From Tubiluchus corallicola (taxonomy: Eukaryota; Priapulida; Priapulimorpha; Priapulimorphida; Tubiluchidae): a DNA stretch of 64,000 nt. Where the stretch lies: the NCBI GenBank assembly GCA_030141605.1, contig JAQGDQ010000023.1, positions 434,001-498,000 on the forward strand, written 5' to 3'. Positions 24,632 through 37,826 of this stretch are shown piece after piece. The notes beneath the pieces were generated by a model. That model did not search any database, had not been told where the DNA came from, and saw only the letters and a program-made list of their open reading frames with translations. The translations under genes were made by a program, and so were the position numbers. Every line of letters begins with the position of its first letter. Position 1 is the first letter of the stretch.

Positions 24632-25440
24632 AGCACAAGTAGGGTGCGTCGCACATGGGCTGCCCAAGTAGGACACTAGAGACAGGTCCTGAAATGAATC
24701 GTTAATCGTACTGGCAGCGTCAGTTGTCATTGTTTATTTAATAATAATAATTGAAAACGTCAATACACGTTGAATAATTTTTTATACATCTGATAATATT
24801 GTATTTTTAATATTGATAAAGTAAACAAGGAAGAGTGGAGAGGTTTATAAGCTATTTATGCTTAACCTCTATCCTTTGACAGTAATGGTAATAAAGTCTT
24901 AAAGGATCTTATTCTGAGCTAGTAGAACGGCCAATATTATATTTGGCTTTGCTATTAATCTTTTTGAAGTAAAATAAGCTCGCCTTTTAGGTAATACCAA
25001 CATTTGTTTAAGTCTATCATTTTTTTATTTTGTCTCGCTTCACAGATAGGTGATACGTTTCACTGCCTCTTAGTCTTGGGCAAATAATTGTTTCTACTAG
25101 GTAAATGGGCTAGCAAGCTATGTGCCCTACATAGTTTCTTGCTTTAAAGCATTAGATATTTAGTTTAGTGTTATGATTATATTAATGGAGCTAATAATAA
25201 TGATATATTGTGAAAAATGCATTTGTAAATTGTCAAGGATTATCCATCATTATTATAAAGTTACTTTTTTTCTAAAATAACTTTAGTTTTATGTTTCATT
25301 ATGTTGTAATTATCGATTCTCGACAGAAATCGCCAGTGTCCTACTTGGGCTGTCCATGTACAACACTGCTTTTCTGCAAATTTAGCACATGTATGCGTTT
25401 TAGCGGACGTGTCCTACTTCGGCTAGTGGCGTACTCTGCG
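24632..25440. mobile_element. Possible MITE with CCCAAGTAGGACAC inverted repeats
   Basis: GCCCAAGTAGGACACT at 24663-24678 is repeated in inverted orientation at about 25335-25350. A second pair, AGC-CAAGTAGG, occurs at about 24633 and, inverted, at about 25410. The inner 650 bp shows no credible ORF. This looks like a non-autonomous DNA transposon or a foldback element. I find no clear target duplication. Confidence 0.4.
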
Positions 25441-25507
25441 CCCTACGATGGTTATATTGATCCTGACAGACAACGTACAATAATATTACAAAGCGCAAAA
25501 GTAATTA

Positions 25508-27950
25508 TTGATTAGTGTTAAAAGGGTGATGAAAGAACTAAAAGGATTACCCAATAATCCTTTTACTTTAATACATCTTTATGTTCGTAGTCTCAAAGCA
25601 AACTTCGACCATTTTTTTGCTTACCCGGAAATTATTAAGTTTAAGTTTCCTGTCATCGCACTTACCGAACCTTTGTTAAAAAATGAAAAAGGTCATATGT
25701 TTATACTGTCCAACTATAGGTTTTTGTGTCTGAATAGAAAAAATAAAAAAAGGGGGTGGAGTGGCACTGTTTATTTATGATTATATTTCGTGCACCCAAT
25801 GTAATGATCTTTGTGTTATTGGTGATGATATTGATGCTTTATTCATTGAAATTAATTGTAACAAGGATAAAAGTAAGGTACTTGGATGTATATATCGACC
25901 ACTAGGTAACAGCCTTCTCTAAGATTTACAGATAAATTGTCCAATATTTTGACTGATGTTAATAATAGTGGTAAAATTATTTTTCTTTTAGGAGATTTCA
26001 GTATAAATTTACTATCCCGTTCTGAACACGATCATATCAAATATTATTTGAATACTATGCTATGTCAATATGTGTTCCCAAATATAATTCGCCCTACTAA
26101 GAGTTACAGATTACACTGCCACACTTATTGATAACGTATTTACCAATGCAATTGAGATTGACTTTTAATCTGGTTTTCTTCTAACAGGTATATCTGATCA
26201 CCTACCGGTGTGTTTATTAACTAATTTGTGTTTTCCATTACTCACTCATGTTTCTGGCAATAAAATTGTGTATCATAATGACATTAAAATGCTCTAATAC
26301 ATGATTTAAGTAATGTTAGTTGGTATGATGTGTTAAGTAATAATGATGCTAATATACATGTATGTATGTACATGTTTCGCCTGAAATTTAGCAGTATTTA
26401 CTCACGACATATTAAAGAACAAAAAATTGTCAATGATTCAAATATCCCCATAAACCTTGGATTCCTTTTGGTTTATTAAAGTCAGTCATACAAAATACCG
26501 TTTATATAAATTTGTTATGAAAACTCGTGTTACATTAGAAACTACTAACTATAAAAAATGTCATAACAAATTAAATAATTTATTAAAACATACAAAAAAT
26601 AATTACTATAGAAAGAAATTTGAATTATATGCCAAAAATACTAAAAAAATTGGAATACTGTAAAGGAATTGATGAATAAATCTAATATTCTACACTCATC
26701 AGGCTTAAAATCCAAAATAAATTTGTAATGAATAATCAAATGATTTCTGAAAATTTTAATCATTATTTTATTAATATTGGGCCAAAACTTGCTAACCAAA
26801 TTGAATGTACTGATGTTAAATGTAATCAATTTCTTTATGGGAATTACACAGATTCCTTTTATTTTAAACCTGTTACTCATGATGATATAGTTAGCTCAAG
26901 TAAAAATTTAAATCCAAATAAAAGTTCTAATATATATAGATTTTCTCCAAAAATAATTGTTGATGTTATCCAATATATCACAACACCGCAAAGTTACATA
27001 ATCAGTCTATCTCTTGGTACAGGCATAGTTCCAGATAAAATGAAATAGCCTTTAGTCACGCCTTTATTTAAATCTGGTGATTCAACTTGTATGTATAATT
27101 AGTGACCATTTTGACTCTTGCCAATTTTTCTAAACTTCTGGAGAGATGTGTGTACAATCAACTAAACAATTATTTGAAAAAGCATAGTATAATTAACACC
27201 AAACAATTTGGATTTCGTAAAGTATGCTCTAGCGAACTTGCACTTGTATCGCTATGTAAAGAGCTTGTGAATACTATTGAGGAAAATTCTGTCACTGCTG
27301 GTGTGTTCCATGGCTTGTCAAAAGCCTGTGACTTAATATCTTGATGAGTAAACTCTATTTTTGAGGAGGAATTGTCTGTGGCTGGTTTCAGAGTTACTTA
27401 TCTACTCGTTTACAATCTGTCACCAGTAACAATACTATTTCTAGTCCCATAGAAATTGCCCATGGAGTTCCACAAGGTTCAATTCTCAGAATGCTACTGT
27501 TTTTTCCAAATTTGCCAAATAGCATGTTTAACCAAATTAAGTTTCTTGGGGCGATAATTAATGATAATTTGAGCTGGAATATGAATATGATTAGCACAAA
27601 AATTGCAAAAAACACTGGAACAATTTCCCGTGTTAGTCAAAATCTATGTGCTGCTTTGTTGGTTATACTATATATCCTTATTTTTCCTTATTCATTTCCT
27701 TATATATTTCCTTATTTAAATTATTCAGTTATTTTTTGGTCTAACTTACCCCACCGGGTAAGGATGTTTAACTTTACCCCACTAGTATAATGAATCTAAT
27801 CGGGATTTTATATAATTTGCCCAAACATGCAGAAGTTAATAACTCCCACTTTTTAAACTGTAAAATTTTAAAATTTGATGATTTAGTATATTATTTTTAT
27901 AGTATAATATATATATTATATTAGTAAGGTTTCAATTTTTATGTTTAAAA
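25508..27950 (+). pseudogene. Decayed non-LTR retrotransposon (CR1/L2-like), APE endonuclease plus RT fragments
   Basis: Broken frames carry LINE ORF2 features in order. Endonuclease signatures are FTLIHLYVRSLKANFD, FPVIALTE, LGCIYRP and FLLGDFSINLL (25550-26030). A linker follows, then the RT approach: NFNHYFINIGPKLANQI (26750), NPNKSSNIYRFSPKII (26915), LANFSKLLERCVYNQLNNYL (27110), KQFGFRK (27210), FHGLSKACDLIS (27305) and GVPQGSILR (27465). The sequence then jumps to the post-catalytic motif IKFLGAIINDNLSWNMN (27535). The FADD block between them is deleted. There are multiple stops. The element lies between DNAI7 and ETFRF1. Confidence 0.85.
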
Positions 27951-28145
27951 CTCACTTCCAACTTTTTTGACAATCCGGTTTAAATAAATAATAAAGTATA
28001 TAATACTCGATTTAATTAATAGAGTATTCAGCTAAGAACCGTTGTTGTAAAACAATTCATTTCTAATATTGGACCAAAAACTTGAAATTTACTATCCAAC
28101 AGCTTAAAACTTGCTAATTCGATTCATATCTTTGAAAAACATTGA

Positions 28146-28146
<1 letters not shown>

Positions 28147-28183
<37 letters not shown>
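28147..28183 (+). repeat. (TA)n microsatellite
   Basis: Pure TA run at 28150-28182, followed by TG-rich sequence to about 28420. Confidence 0.9.
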
Positions 28184-28185
<2 letters not shown>

Positions 28186-28619
28186 TTAGTACACACTCAC
28201 ATAATTACAATAAAGAGTATGAGTTGTGCATGACAGGATCACTGATTACATTCATTGTGGGTGGCTGTATGAGTAAGTGTTTGTGCATGAAGTTTTGTGT
28301 GTGTGTGTTGTTCATTTGAATGAGTATTTATACAATATGTGTGCATGAGAGAACTGATAATTGATTACATTGTATGTGAGTGTGTGAACAAATGAATGTG
28401 TATTAAGTTGTATGTGTGAGATTGTATGCATACATAATTGATATCTGTCCTGCATGTCTGTGTTTTTTCTTCTTTTAATCTTGAGATTCGGTAATTCTTT
28501 GTTATTGCAGTTCTGAGGATAGCTTAAGTGAAGAGATAACATTTATTAAGCATATAATTTCTGAATAACTATTATAAATGATAAAAATTGGTGAAATCCT
28601 ACTTATTGTTTCATCCTAA

Positions 28620-28830
28620 TGCTAGTGTAGTGAGGCAGCTAAAGAGTTGGCCCAACACTTTTGGGATACTGGTCATTTCATTGACACGAAAAATGTCGTA
28701 ATTCTAGATTACGCTAGATATTTTAGCAAGCTGTATATAAAGGATGGTGTATACATCAGAAAACATGTGTACATCAGAAATCTTTTTAACAATCTGAAGG
28801 ACTTTGAATACTCTCATAATGTTTTTGTGG
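28620..28830 (+). pseudogene. Fragment of a Penelope-like element (C-terminal GIY-YIG region)
   Basis: A frame reading AAKELAQHFWDTGHFIDTKN, VVILDYARYFSKLYIKDGVYIRK and then RNLFNNLKDFEYSHN. It resembles the C-terminal endonuclease segment of Penelope-like elements (H...HxID...VL...R...KE.IYI+). No RT is attached. It is 240 bp upstream of ETFRF1. Confidence 0.5.
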
Positions 28831-29070
28831 TGATTAGTTCAGTTTGTTCCAGCTACCATTGCATGTGCTAATTGGGTTAAACTGGATTAGGCTAATTGCT
28901 GGGAATTAGTTATGATCAAGGAGCATTGGTTTCTTTCTTTTTATAGTTAATTATCGTGGCGATTCTTAAATCAAACTTTTGAAGATTTTTTCGTGTTATT
29001 GTGTTTTTGCAGGTTAAAACTAGGTTTATGCATATCCAACACGGCACATTAAGGTGAAAACAGCACAAAA

Positions 29071-30654
29071 ATGTCGTCACAAATTCATGCTAGTCTTCGT
29101 AGTCGAGTTATCCAGCTTTATAAAAATGTATGTAAAATTTTACCATGCATATTTTAAATAACATTTTCTGCTATGACTACTAGTGTGATGTAAGTGGTAA
29201 CATGAACTTTACAATATGTCATATTTAGGTACTGTGTTAACGTATATAGAAGCATTTATGTTGTGTTCTGTTTGTTTAATGTCTACAGCTCATTAAAATT
29301 GATTGTTGTTGAATAATTGTTAGAAATTAGCATTATGATGTTAAAGCTGCCAGAAAAGCCTGCCTAAAATATTAAAAAAATTCCTTTCTTTGGAAGAAGA
29401 CGATGAGGTTTTTTAAATAAATCTTGATTTATATGGCAAGGAAAGATCCGGAGTGACCAAAGTGACTGTTTGCTCACTGCTTAGTGAATATTAGCAATTA
29501 AAGCTGCGTGAAAGCTAGTCTATGAATAGGTGGCCAACCGTCAGCTTTAATCTTAGATTTCATTCACCATACTGATTTCATCTGGATTGTTGAGGCAGTG
29601 TGCATTCACATTCAAACATGCCTCAACACTTCGGCCAGATACAATGTCAGCTTGCTAATGTTTGATTTTGAAGAAATATCATTGGTGGCCAATAGATTAA
29701 TGCTTTTGCACTGCTAACTGGTTTCTGGCACAAAATATCTGGAAATGCGACAAATGCATGTATCGTCAATATATGCATTTACTTAACGTCATTGCATCTG
29801 CTGTTGCTATTAGAAATAGAATTACAAATTGCAAATAGAATAAGGCTTTTCACAATTTCATCGAGCGCACACCGTTGCTGTAGGTTAAAGATTAAGTGTA
29901 CCACAGCAACGCGTCTTAGCTACAATCGTCACGTGACATGTGTGTAAAGCAAAGCCGTCTCTTGCATCAGTTATGCATCAGTCTCTGTGTAGAATGATTT
30001 ATTAGCAGGATCTTGTTTGGGGAACAAGAAAAATGAACTAGATCATCTTCTAGCTAGCTGTTAAAGCTGTTACTATCACAATAGCATCTGCTGCGAGGCG
30101 TTGTCATGTGTACACAAATGTATTGTCTAGTTCACTTTGACCTTTTCACACTTATCATCATTGGCTGGAAGTGTAAAAAATTTTATTGCTCATTAAACAG
30201 TTGTAATAGATGGCTATTTTAGGAAATTATTTTAAGCCACTGTATAAATGGATTAAAAAGGCAAGGCATGTTTCATGGAGTGACCAGTTTGTTCAAATGG
30301 TCTGATTTTTTCTTGCTGTATTTCTTTCTCTTAAAATTGATTTTACATTCATATTTTCCTGATACCTTATAGTAAAATGGAAAAGATCAGGCAGAACCAT
30401 AAAATAACCTGTTCTTTTCTATTAAAATTTTTGTATAATTTCAGTTACATTATCTCGGACGAGATTATCCGAAAGGTGCCGAATATTTTCACGAACGACT
30501 AAAAGCAGCTTTTACAAAAAACAAAGATGTTAAAGATCCTGAGCAAATCGAGCTGTTGATTATGCGTGGTGAATATGTAGTGAAAGAACTAGAAGCTCTG
30601 TACAAGTTGCGTAAATATCGCGCTATGAAGAAACGGTATTACAGTGATGCATGA
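29071..30654 (+). CDS. ETFRF1: ETFRF1 (LYRM5), LYR-motif regulator of electron-transfer flavoprotein
   Basis: Two coding exons, 29071-29127 and 30445-30654, joined at phase 0 across a 1317-bp intron (AAT|GTATGT, TTTCAG|TTA). The product has 88 residues; human has 90. The first exon ends [10 protein letters not shown], the LYR-type motif. The second begins [15 protein letters not shown] and ends [21 protein letters not shown], nearly identical to vertebrate ETFRF1. In vertebrates this matrix protein binds mitochondrial acyl carrier protein and ETF and lowers ETF activity by promoting FAD release. An upstream acceptor (TTTTTGCAG ending at 29012) suggests a spliced 5' UTR. AATAAA at 31088-31093 is a candidate poly(A) signal. 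It is divergent from DNAI7, as in human. Confidence 0.95.
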
Positions 30655-33600
30655 ACATGTTTTCCTGATCTCAGTGGGCATGCATGTCTCAGACTAGGTA
30701 TAGCGAAAAGTACATCGGCAGGTGCCTGCGTTTTAACCATGGTGCTACATGTTTTAAAATTAATTATTGTCAGTTGAATACTGTCTCTATTGCTGTAGTT
30801 AGCGGGTAGCTCCGTCTGAGGGGCCTTATAATTTCCTAAGTCTAGGGACCCCAAAAGGTCATAATCCGCCCCTGGCTGTAGTGCTGTAGTACTGTAACTA
30901 TGGATTTGGGATGGCTTTGCACTAATTAGTTGAGTAAGTAAAGATGAAATGGTGTAAATATGCAGACAGTTTAATAATTACAGAATTTATGATGTGCAGT
31001 TGAATATCAGTATTATGAACAGTATCTTAATAGTAATAATTTATTTCTCACAAGCAATACACTACGTTTCATCACACGTTACAATATAATAAAGTTGGCA
31101 GTGAATTTAAAATTAAGGTACAAATTTAAAATACTAGTGAAATGCTGTCAATGATAGAGATTAAAAGAAATTGTACACTCAGAGATTTTGTGATTAGAGT
31201 ATGAAAGAATATAATACTGTATAACATGACAATCAGCCGTTTGAAAGAAAAGGATTTACTCAAAATTAAAACTTAAATGTAAAAACAGATGGTAACTCTG
31301 TAATAGTACGTAATGAAAATCGTATGACACAAATCAAAATACAAACATACAAACAGTCACTCCAGTGAAATTCTAAACAGTTAAGTCTGCATAAACTGGA
31401 GATTTTCAACTAACTGGAGTTATTTTCTGAGAATCAAACTGTTGAAAAATTTTCCCATATTAATTTGTGTAAATGTCACCAGGAGAAATAATTTATTGTA
31501 CAGTTTTTTGTGTTGTTTCGTATTTCAATCACTATAAATTTTTAAGCTTTAACTTTTTTCCTGATTCCTATGGTTCTGTAACTTCTGTATTGATACATGT
31601 TTCCTCCAACTAACATTTAGTTGCTGAGCACTGTTCTTTGCCTAGGTTCACCAGTTATTTACCAATTACCCTCTCTGGGTTCGTGATTGATTGTAGTCTA
31701 AATAGTAACCTAATGATGACAAATTCTATATGTACAGAACTCATCTGTTCAGTCCACTATCGTGATAATATTGTGTCAATCTTTCTGCTGAACCTTTCAG
31801 TATTGACATGTACATTGTATAACTAAGAAAATGTGGAGAAATTCGTGTAATCTGCTTTACAAATACACAGAGATAGTGACGACAGTACAGGTTTTTTCTT
31901 CGTAAACAATTTCGCTATCTTACAAATTTTGAATATTAAATTTGTAAATAATTTCCATGTTACTTTTATTTATACGTTACTTTTAAGTACAGCAATTGCA
32001 ACACCAGCATTAAGTGTTTACGGTAGATATACTACTACGACTGATATAGTACAATAAATATATGTAAAGAGTAGATATATTAATACTGTACCTGTACACT
32101 TCTTTATAAGCAATGATTTAGCCAGAATTTTCGTCAGATGCATAGTTGTGGGCATTCAAGTTAAATATCACTGTGATCTAGCTTTGCAGAACTGGTAAAT
32201 TTGCACTGAAGTATGAGAATTTGTAAATTTGTCTTCTTCCGGAAACTGCAGGGATTTTTTATATGTATTAAAGTATTTTAAAGACTTAATCTGATATCTT
32301 ATAATTAATTTCATATCTATAATTTTGTTCAAAATGCTGGAGTCAGTCAGGCAAATTTTAATATTTTATATAAATTTGTAACATTTGACTTGTCATATTA
32401 TTATTATTATTAGTTGAGTTTGGCATTATTAAATGCAGAACTCATTTCATCTTATGTTAACTGTTTTCATTTGTCAGCAGGAGAATGTCTTTGTCAGTTT
32501 GGCTTGTTAAATGTGGTAGTGGCAGATTGTCATTTGTTGATGCAAGAACATATTGCATATTGCTTAGTAACCATGTAATGATGATATTCTCCATTGCAGT
32601 GCTTGACAAAAGTGATGATGGCTTTGTAAATTCGATTTTAAAGTTTAACGATTCATGGCTGTTATTCTGCTATTAATGGTTGCAATGTGTGTAAGCTTGA
32701 AGTGTGAAACATCAGCTTTTTGTCAATCCGTGCTTTAATGTTTAAAGTTTAAACAGATTAAAATTATAAGTTTCTTCTTTATAGGCACCTGCATTTTCAG
32801 CTTACCATCAATTTATTACACAGAAGCATTACTAGAAAGAACTGCTTTGCATGCTATGCTATATATTTTGCTACAGTGACAGTGCTGTGATTATCTGGTT
32901 AATCTTGATGGCTGTGCTATCCACATACTCGTAGAGCTGGTCAGCTCTGCATATTTGCTGCTTGACATCTGGCTAAATATCAGTACATTGTTATTATATT
33001 ACCTAATAGTTTACTTGCCAGACAGATCACAATATAATGATAATGTGTTGCCTTGCTGTAATAGTATTTTCTTGAATCTGTTGTTACCATGGTGACTTTA
33101 CATTTGTATTCACTGAAAGATACTAGCAAATTATATTGTCGAACTGGTTTTATTAATGCAAGATGTGCACCCACCTTTACCTGCGTTTAGTAAAATAGTT
33201 TTTAAATACAAATTTACAACCTGTGTGTCAGTTTTCTGTTCTTTATGAACAAGACCATACAAAAATGCGAAAAGTGTACTTTAGTTAATTATACCTTATT
33301 GTGTTAACTCATCATACAGACATACTGACCTGCCTTGTAATTTTATTTGCAAATTTAGCGTGTCTATGAGTGTATGAAATTTGCATTAGCTCAATTTAAT
33401 ATCTTGTCCAGTTGTTCGTTGTTGATTTACTCTCTTCCTAACATACCAAGTAGTATTCATTACTTCTCCCAGAATACCCCATAATTGTATTGTGTAATAT
33501 ATTGCTATTTTGTGGCTTATTATTACGTACTGTTGCTTTTAAATGACTAAATATTGGGGGAATTCACACCTGATCTACCATAAAGTTCATGGCTAACTTG

Positions 33601-34599
33601 GCTAAAAATTATGTTAGCTGCACAGAATAACAATATAGTGCATATAATGTGTAGTATATTGCTATTCTGTGGTTTACTTACTTACTGTTGCTTTTAAATG
33701 CACCTGTCAGGGTCACCTGTCGTTGTAAATCTGATAGTGTTACTCTCTGCAATCATATTACCACTATTGTTTATTTTTGTCAGCAAACTTTGTTAAATAT
33801 TGTTAGTTTGTCATGTAGACGATTGATTTTATGAAAATTTGTACAATAAAATTTGAGAGTCTAAAATGCTAGTTCATTTATTTTCGGTATTTTGTTCTGG
33901 TGAACTCTGTTTGGGCTACATGTGGCTTTTTTAGCCTGTGCATTAATGGTAGTGCTAGTTGCTACATCAATATTGAATACTCTCGTCTTTGTTAAATAAG
34001 CTTTTTACTCACTCATAAATTGCCCTGATTGTATAAGGTTGTATTTAGCTGGCATTCGGTATACGCCTTCCACCTGCCGAAAATGAATAGCAAATACTGT
34101 ATAAAAAACGCATAACGCAGGTCTGATAAACGGGCACTTAAGTCTTTTTGGCCTGGAGAAACTTATAATAAATCTGTTTTTAATCTTTGTAGACATACGT
34201 CTGCATGAAGTGCCCAAGCACAACGTTTCACTATCATAATGTCTGTGCTTTACTGCTAAAAAATTATTTGCAGAAATCTTGTGGGGCAGAAAAAATAAAA
34301 ATAATACTAATAATGCACAGTCGACGTTAGATTTCGCAGTATATTTCAATACATTCTCCAGGTGTGTTTACGAGTAGCTTTCATCAACTCGTTAGTTGAG
34401 AATATAAAAAAAGCACTTGATTGGCCATTGCGAGGTGGGCCCTCGCTTGCTCATTGATATTAAAATTTTCCCGATCCGTGGATTGCTATTACATGTGAAA
34501 GTTAAGAAATTGTTAATTAACTACATGTATAAAATTTCAATTATAGGTGATTCTTAATTAAGTGGTGCGAATTGATTCTGCTAAGAATTAGTGTATTCA
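30655..34599. other. ETFRF1 3' flank, no gene recognised
   Basis: AT-rich sequence. At 30800-30890 a stretch ending TCATAATCCGCCCCTGG resembles a DNA-transposon end. A 54-bp block at 33492-33545 recurs at 33649-33701 (TATATTGCTATT-TGTGG...TACTGTTGCTTTTAAATG). I found no exon with convincing similarity. Confidence 0.5.
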
Positions 34600-35400
34600 A
34601 CATTATTATTATTATTATTATCATTATTATTATTATTAATAACAAGTCACCTTCACGGTGAGCAAGCTTTGATTTCTGTGTCTTGGATCAATCTCTCATC
34701 CACTGAGTAGCTAGCTAAAGAACAACCTTTTCCAGTTATGCGTTGTTGGTTTACTCTCCTCGTAATATACCAAACTGGTATTAAAATAGGTTTCTCGCAC
34801 GGAGTTCTACATCAAGTTTATGTTTAAAATTATTTACATTGTTTGCGCTTACTAATAATTGCAGTAACGAGTTCCACATTATCGCTTCAGCTTGTGGAAA
34901 ACTATGCCGATACCTTTCAGTATTGACCATATGCTTGAACAATTTAACACCGTGCCCACGTGTAATGCTTCTATTAGATGTAAAAAACTGCTTTGCATTG
35001 ATGCCAGTAAATCGCTTAAGAATCTTCAACATTTCAATAAATCTCCCCTACGTTTTCTTGCAGAAAGTCGATACAGGTCTTGTTTTTGCAGTTTTTGAGA
35101 GCATGAGAATCCTTCAAGACCTATGATCATGTCCACAGCTCGTGCTTGTACTTGTTCGGGAGCCCGGATGTCTCTTGAGATAGTAAGGATCCCATACCTG
35201 ACTGACGTATTCGAGATGAGGACGAACAAGAGTTTTGTATAGTAGGCGAATTATCTCATCTCTTCCTGAAGTTATGGTCCTACTAATTAATCCAAAGATT
35301 ATGTTACTTTTAATAATTTTCTTAGATATATAACTGCGAAAATTTAGTTGATGCATGTAGTAGGAATTCTTCAAAACTGAGTTATTGTGAGTCTCGTAAC
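34600..35400 (-). pseudogene. CR1/L2-like LINE, 3' end fragment with (AAT)n tail
   Basis: Minus-strand frames give IIRLLYKTLVRPHLEYVSQVWDPY (about 35280-35200) and then DIRAPEQVQARAVDMIIGL. RLSARKRRGDLLKC and KILKRFTGINAKQFF follow, then HSFPQAEAIMWNSLLQLLV (about 34870), ending KLDVELRARNLF at 34781. The 3' end runs into an ATT/AAT microsatellite at 34602-34640, typical of this LINE type. Only the segment after RT is present, so it is a 5'-truncated copy with frameshifts. Confidence 0.88.
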
Positions 35401-36688
35401 TCGTGTTTTATAATGTAAATAAACTCTGACCGCTCTGACTAACGTTCGATCAGGTTACTAAACTATAATTTGTCTGTGTAGTGCATCGTATGATGCGTAT
35501 TAACGTGCTGCAACAGCACTTCACAGAATTCATTACTCTAATTGAAATGTAGCTAATATAACTAACAAAGCGTCCTTTGGGAATATAAGGTTAATATGTT
35601 GTTCCCCTACAGTGGCGTAACAATGTGATAGGATATTGAAGGTCCAATATTGGTTTTTCAATCGACTTGCGTTATCCGAGTCTAACTTCGCATTGGCTAC
35701 CAATAGTCGTTATTTTCCAAAGTGTTTTTTCTTCTTTGACAAGAACGAAAATTAGCGTATTTTCATCAAGCCCAACTAAGTGAGGGATTTAAGCCTAACT
35801 TGTTATTTATTTGAATGTCTGCTGGTGAATGGTGAGGTACATCAACGCATAAAAACACCGAAAGTTGCTAGATATTTGTGATTAAAAGATTAGATTAGAT
35901 TAATTTTTTAAAAGAGCGGCAGGAAAAAGCGGTTTTTAGTTTCTCGCTTTTTTCATGTTCAAAAATATTTTCTTTGAGAAAATCGTGCTATACGGTCGGA
36001 GATTAAAATCAACTTTTTAAGATCAACAAAGAATATTGTTGATACAAAGTTATATTCTACGCTTAAGTTACTGGTTGTTTAATTTAACAGTTAAACTTAT
36101 ATTAAACTTTGTTTTAGGTATCGCGTTTCTCTTTATGACCTGTAGTTGACACATCGTGTTGCCTACTAATTAAGCTGCTACCGACGTACCCAGACCTTTG
36201 TAAAGCCCGCCTTTAATTACCAGTTGTTATTACAATGCTATGTGAATGGATCCAACTGCATAGGAATATGGATATGTCGAAATAGGATCAATCGAATGTA
36301 ATTAAAGTGGAGAATTGGCAAACCATGGGCATTTACAGCAATGTGCAATCGTTACAACATATATTTTAAAGAAACCGTGCAAATTTGGCGACAATGGAGT
36401 GCCGATTCACATCGTACACACTGTATGTATCGTACATCCTACTAATCTAGGATAATTAAGAAATAATTATTACCATTTTAAACGAATATGCTACATCAAC
36501 GTATTAAACTGCTATTATCTTCGCTGAGGGTTTTATTGGCGCGTTTGGCAGACTTCCTTTTGTGCCGAAAATAATTTATACAAACTTTTAGCTTAATCTA
36601 ATGAAGCTACTTTTGACTTTTTGCACTCTTCCCCCAACGCTTAATCTTTTACCTTACAATAAACACAGAATACACACAGTAATAAACT

Positions 36689-36990
36689 TTGGAGAGGCTA
36701 CTAACAGAACCAGCCCCCATTAACCCATTTGTTCATGTTCTTTATGCAAAAAAAACGTCATTATGTAACAATACAACATTATTTAAGAAAAAATGCTGCA
36801 CCATGTACCAAATCCAATCATTGTTATTATGTAACAGATTTTACGTTACTATGCAACTATATAACAAACAACGACAATGTCACGGCGAAATAGACCTTTT
36901 TATAAGTTACTCCGCAGGCGAGTAGCAAAAATGATGCATTATGTAACAGGCTAACATAGGGTTGGTCACGGTTTGTGGGTCTGGTTAGGT
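36689..36990 (+). repeat. Repeat family C, copy 1 (TTATGTAACA motif)
   Basis: The motif TTATGTAACA occurs at about 36762, 36826 and 36940. The block 36931-36982 (GCATTATGTAACAGGCTAACATAGGGTTGGTCACGG, in pieces) is shared with 48420-48467. It may be an unclassified DNA transposon. Confidence 0.4.
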
Positions 36991-37599
36991 TTGGTTGGAT
37001 TGAGTTTTGCCATTGTCTAGGTTTGCTCTGTCTCAAGTTTATCTCACTTTCACATTTGTAAATAGCTTAATAAAAAACGTGCAAACATTGCCTTATACCA
37101 CACTACGGGACTGAAATACATTAGTATTGAATAATAATAAATGTCTGTTGTGGTTTCACACTGTACATACACCGATGGGGTAAATAATCACTGTACAGAT
37201 GGTTTAGTAGAACGTGTGAGACATTCAATACAATGACAATCAATGACATCTAACACGCAAGTAGGTTTTAAATAACATGTCGCGTATGTCGCAATGGTGT
37301 AACCACCCAGACGATGATTAATAAACCTCATTAATGGCATCAGTCAAAATGGGTGATTAATTGTTTTGAAATCTTCAGTTTCACGATGTGGGCGTGAGAT
37401 ACAATATGCTTTATAGAAATGTACCAATCTGAAGAAATTATGATACAGTGAGCACCATAAGTTTGTTTTCTAGTGCTTGTTCTAGCTCACATATAAAGCA
37501 AGGATTTCCCCCAACGAACATAACAGCAGACGAACGTGCCACGCGAGCATAGCAGCAGAGTTAGCTTGTTTAAATTTTCAGTCTGTTCTGTCCTTCCAA

Positions 37600-37800
37600 G
37601 TACCTGGGACGGATACTCAGGATTAGATGGCAGGATTGGGTGACTGACCGGGAGGTGGCGGACAGGGCACCAGTGATCGTAGTAAGTGACGATCTTAGAA
37701 GATGGATTGCTGCTGAGGGAAAGTGCAGACGAGTGTGAGACGGCGATTGGGTGGACACCGGGCCTCACAAGAGAAAGTGGGGAGGGGAAAAATATGAAGA
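37600..37800 (+). pseudogene. Possible LINE 3' fragment
   Basis: The frame RIRWQDWVTDREVADRA, followed by DDLRRWIAAEGKCRR, resembles the IRWQDRVTNEEVLRRA-type segment near the end of some LINE ORF2 proteins. It is short and isolated. It leads into the 55-bp minisatellite. Confidence 0.3.
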
Positions 37801-37826
37801 AGAAAAGCGGTAGGTTGAGAAAGACA

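Noticed and set aside
24450-24671. ORF with an acidic segment read in another frame (VFDDDSENDFNFDNN)
   Set aside because: Short, followed by stops and overlapping the inverted-repeat element; no splice partner or similarity found.
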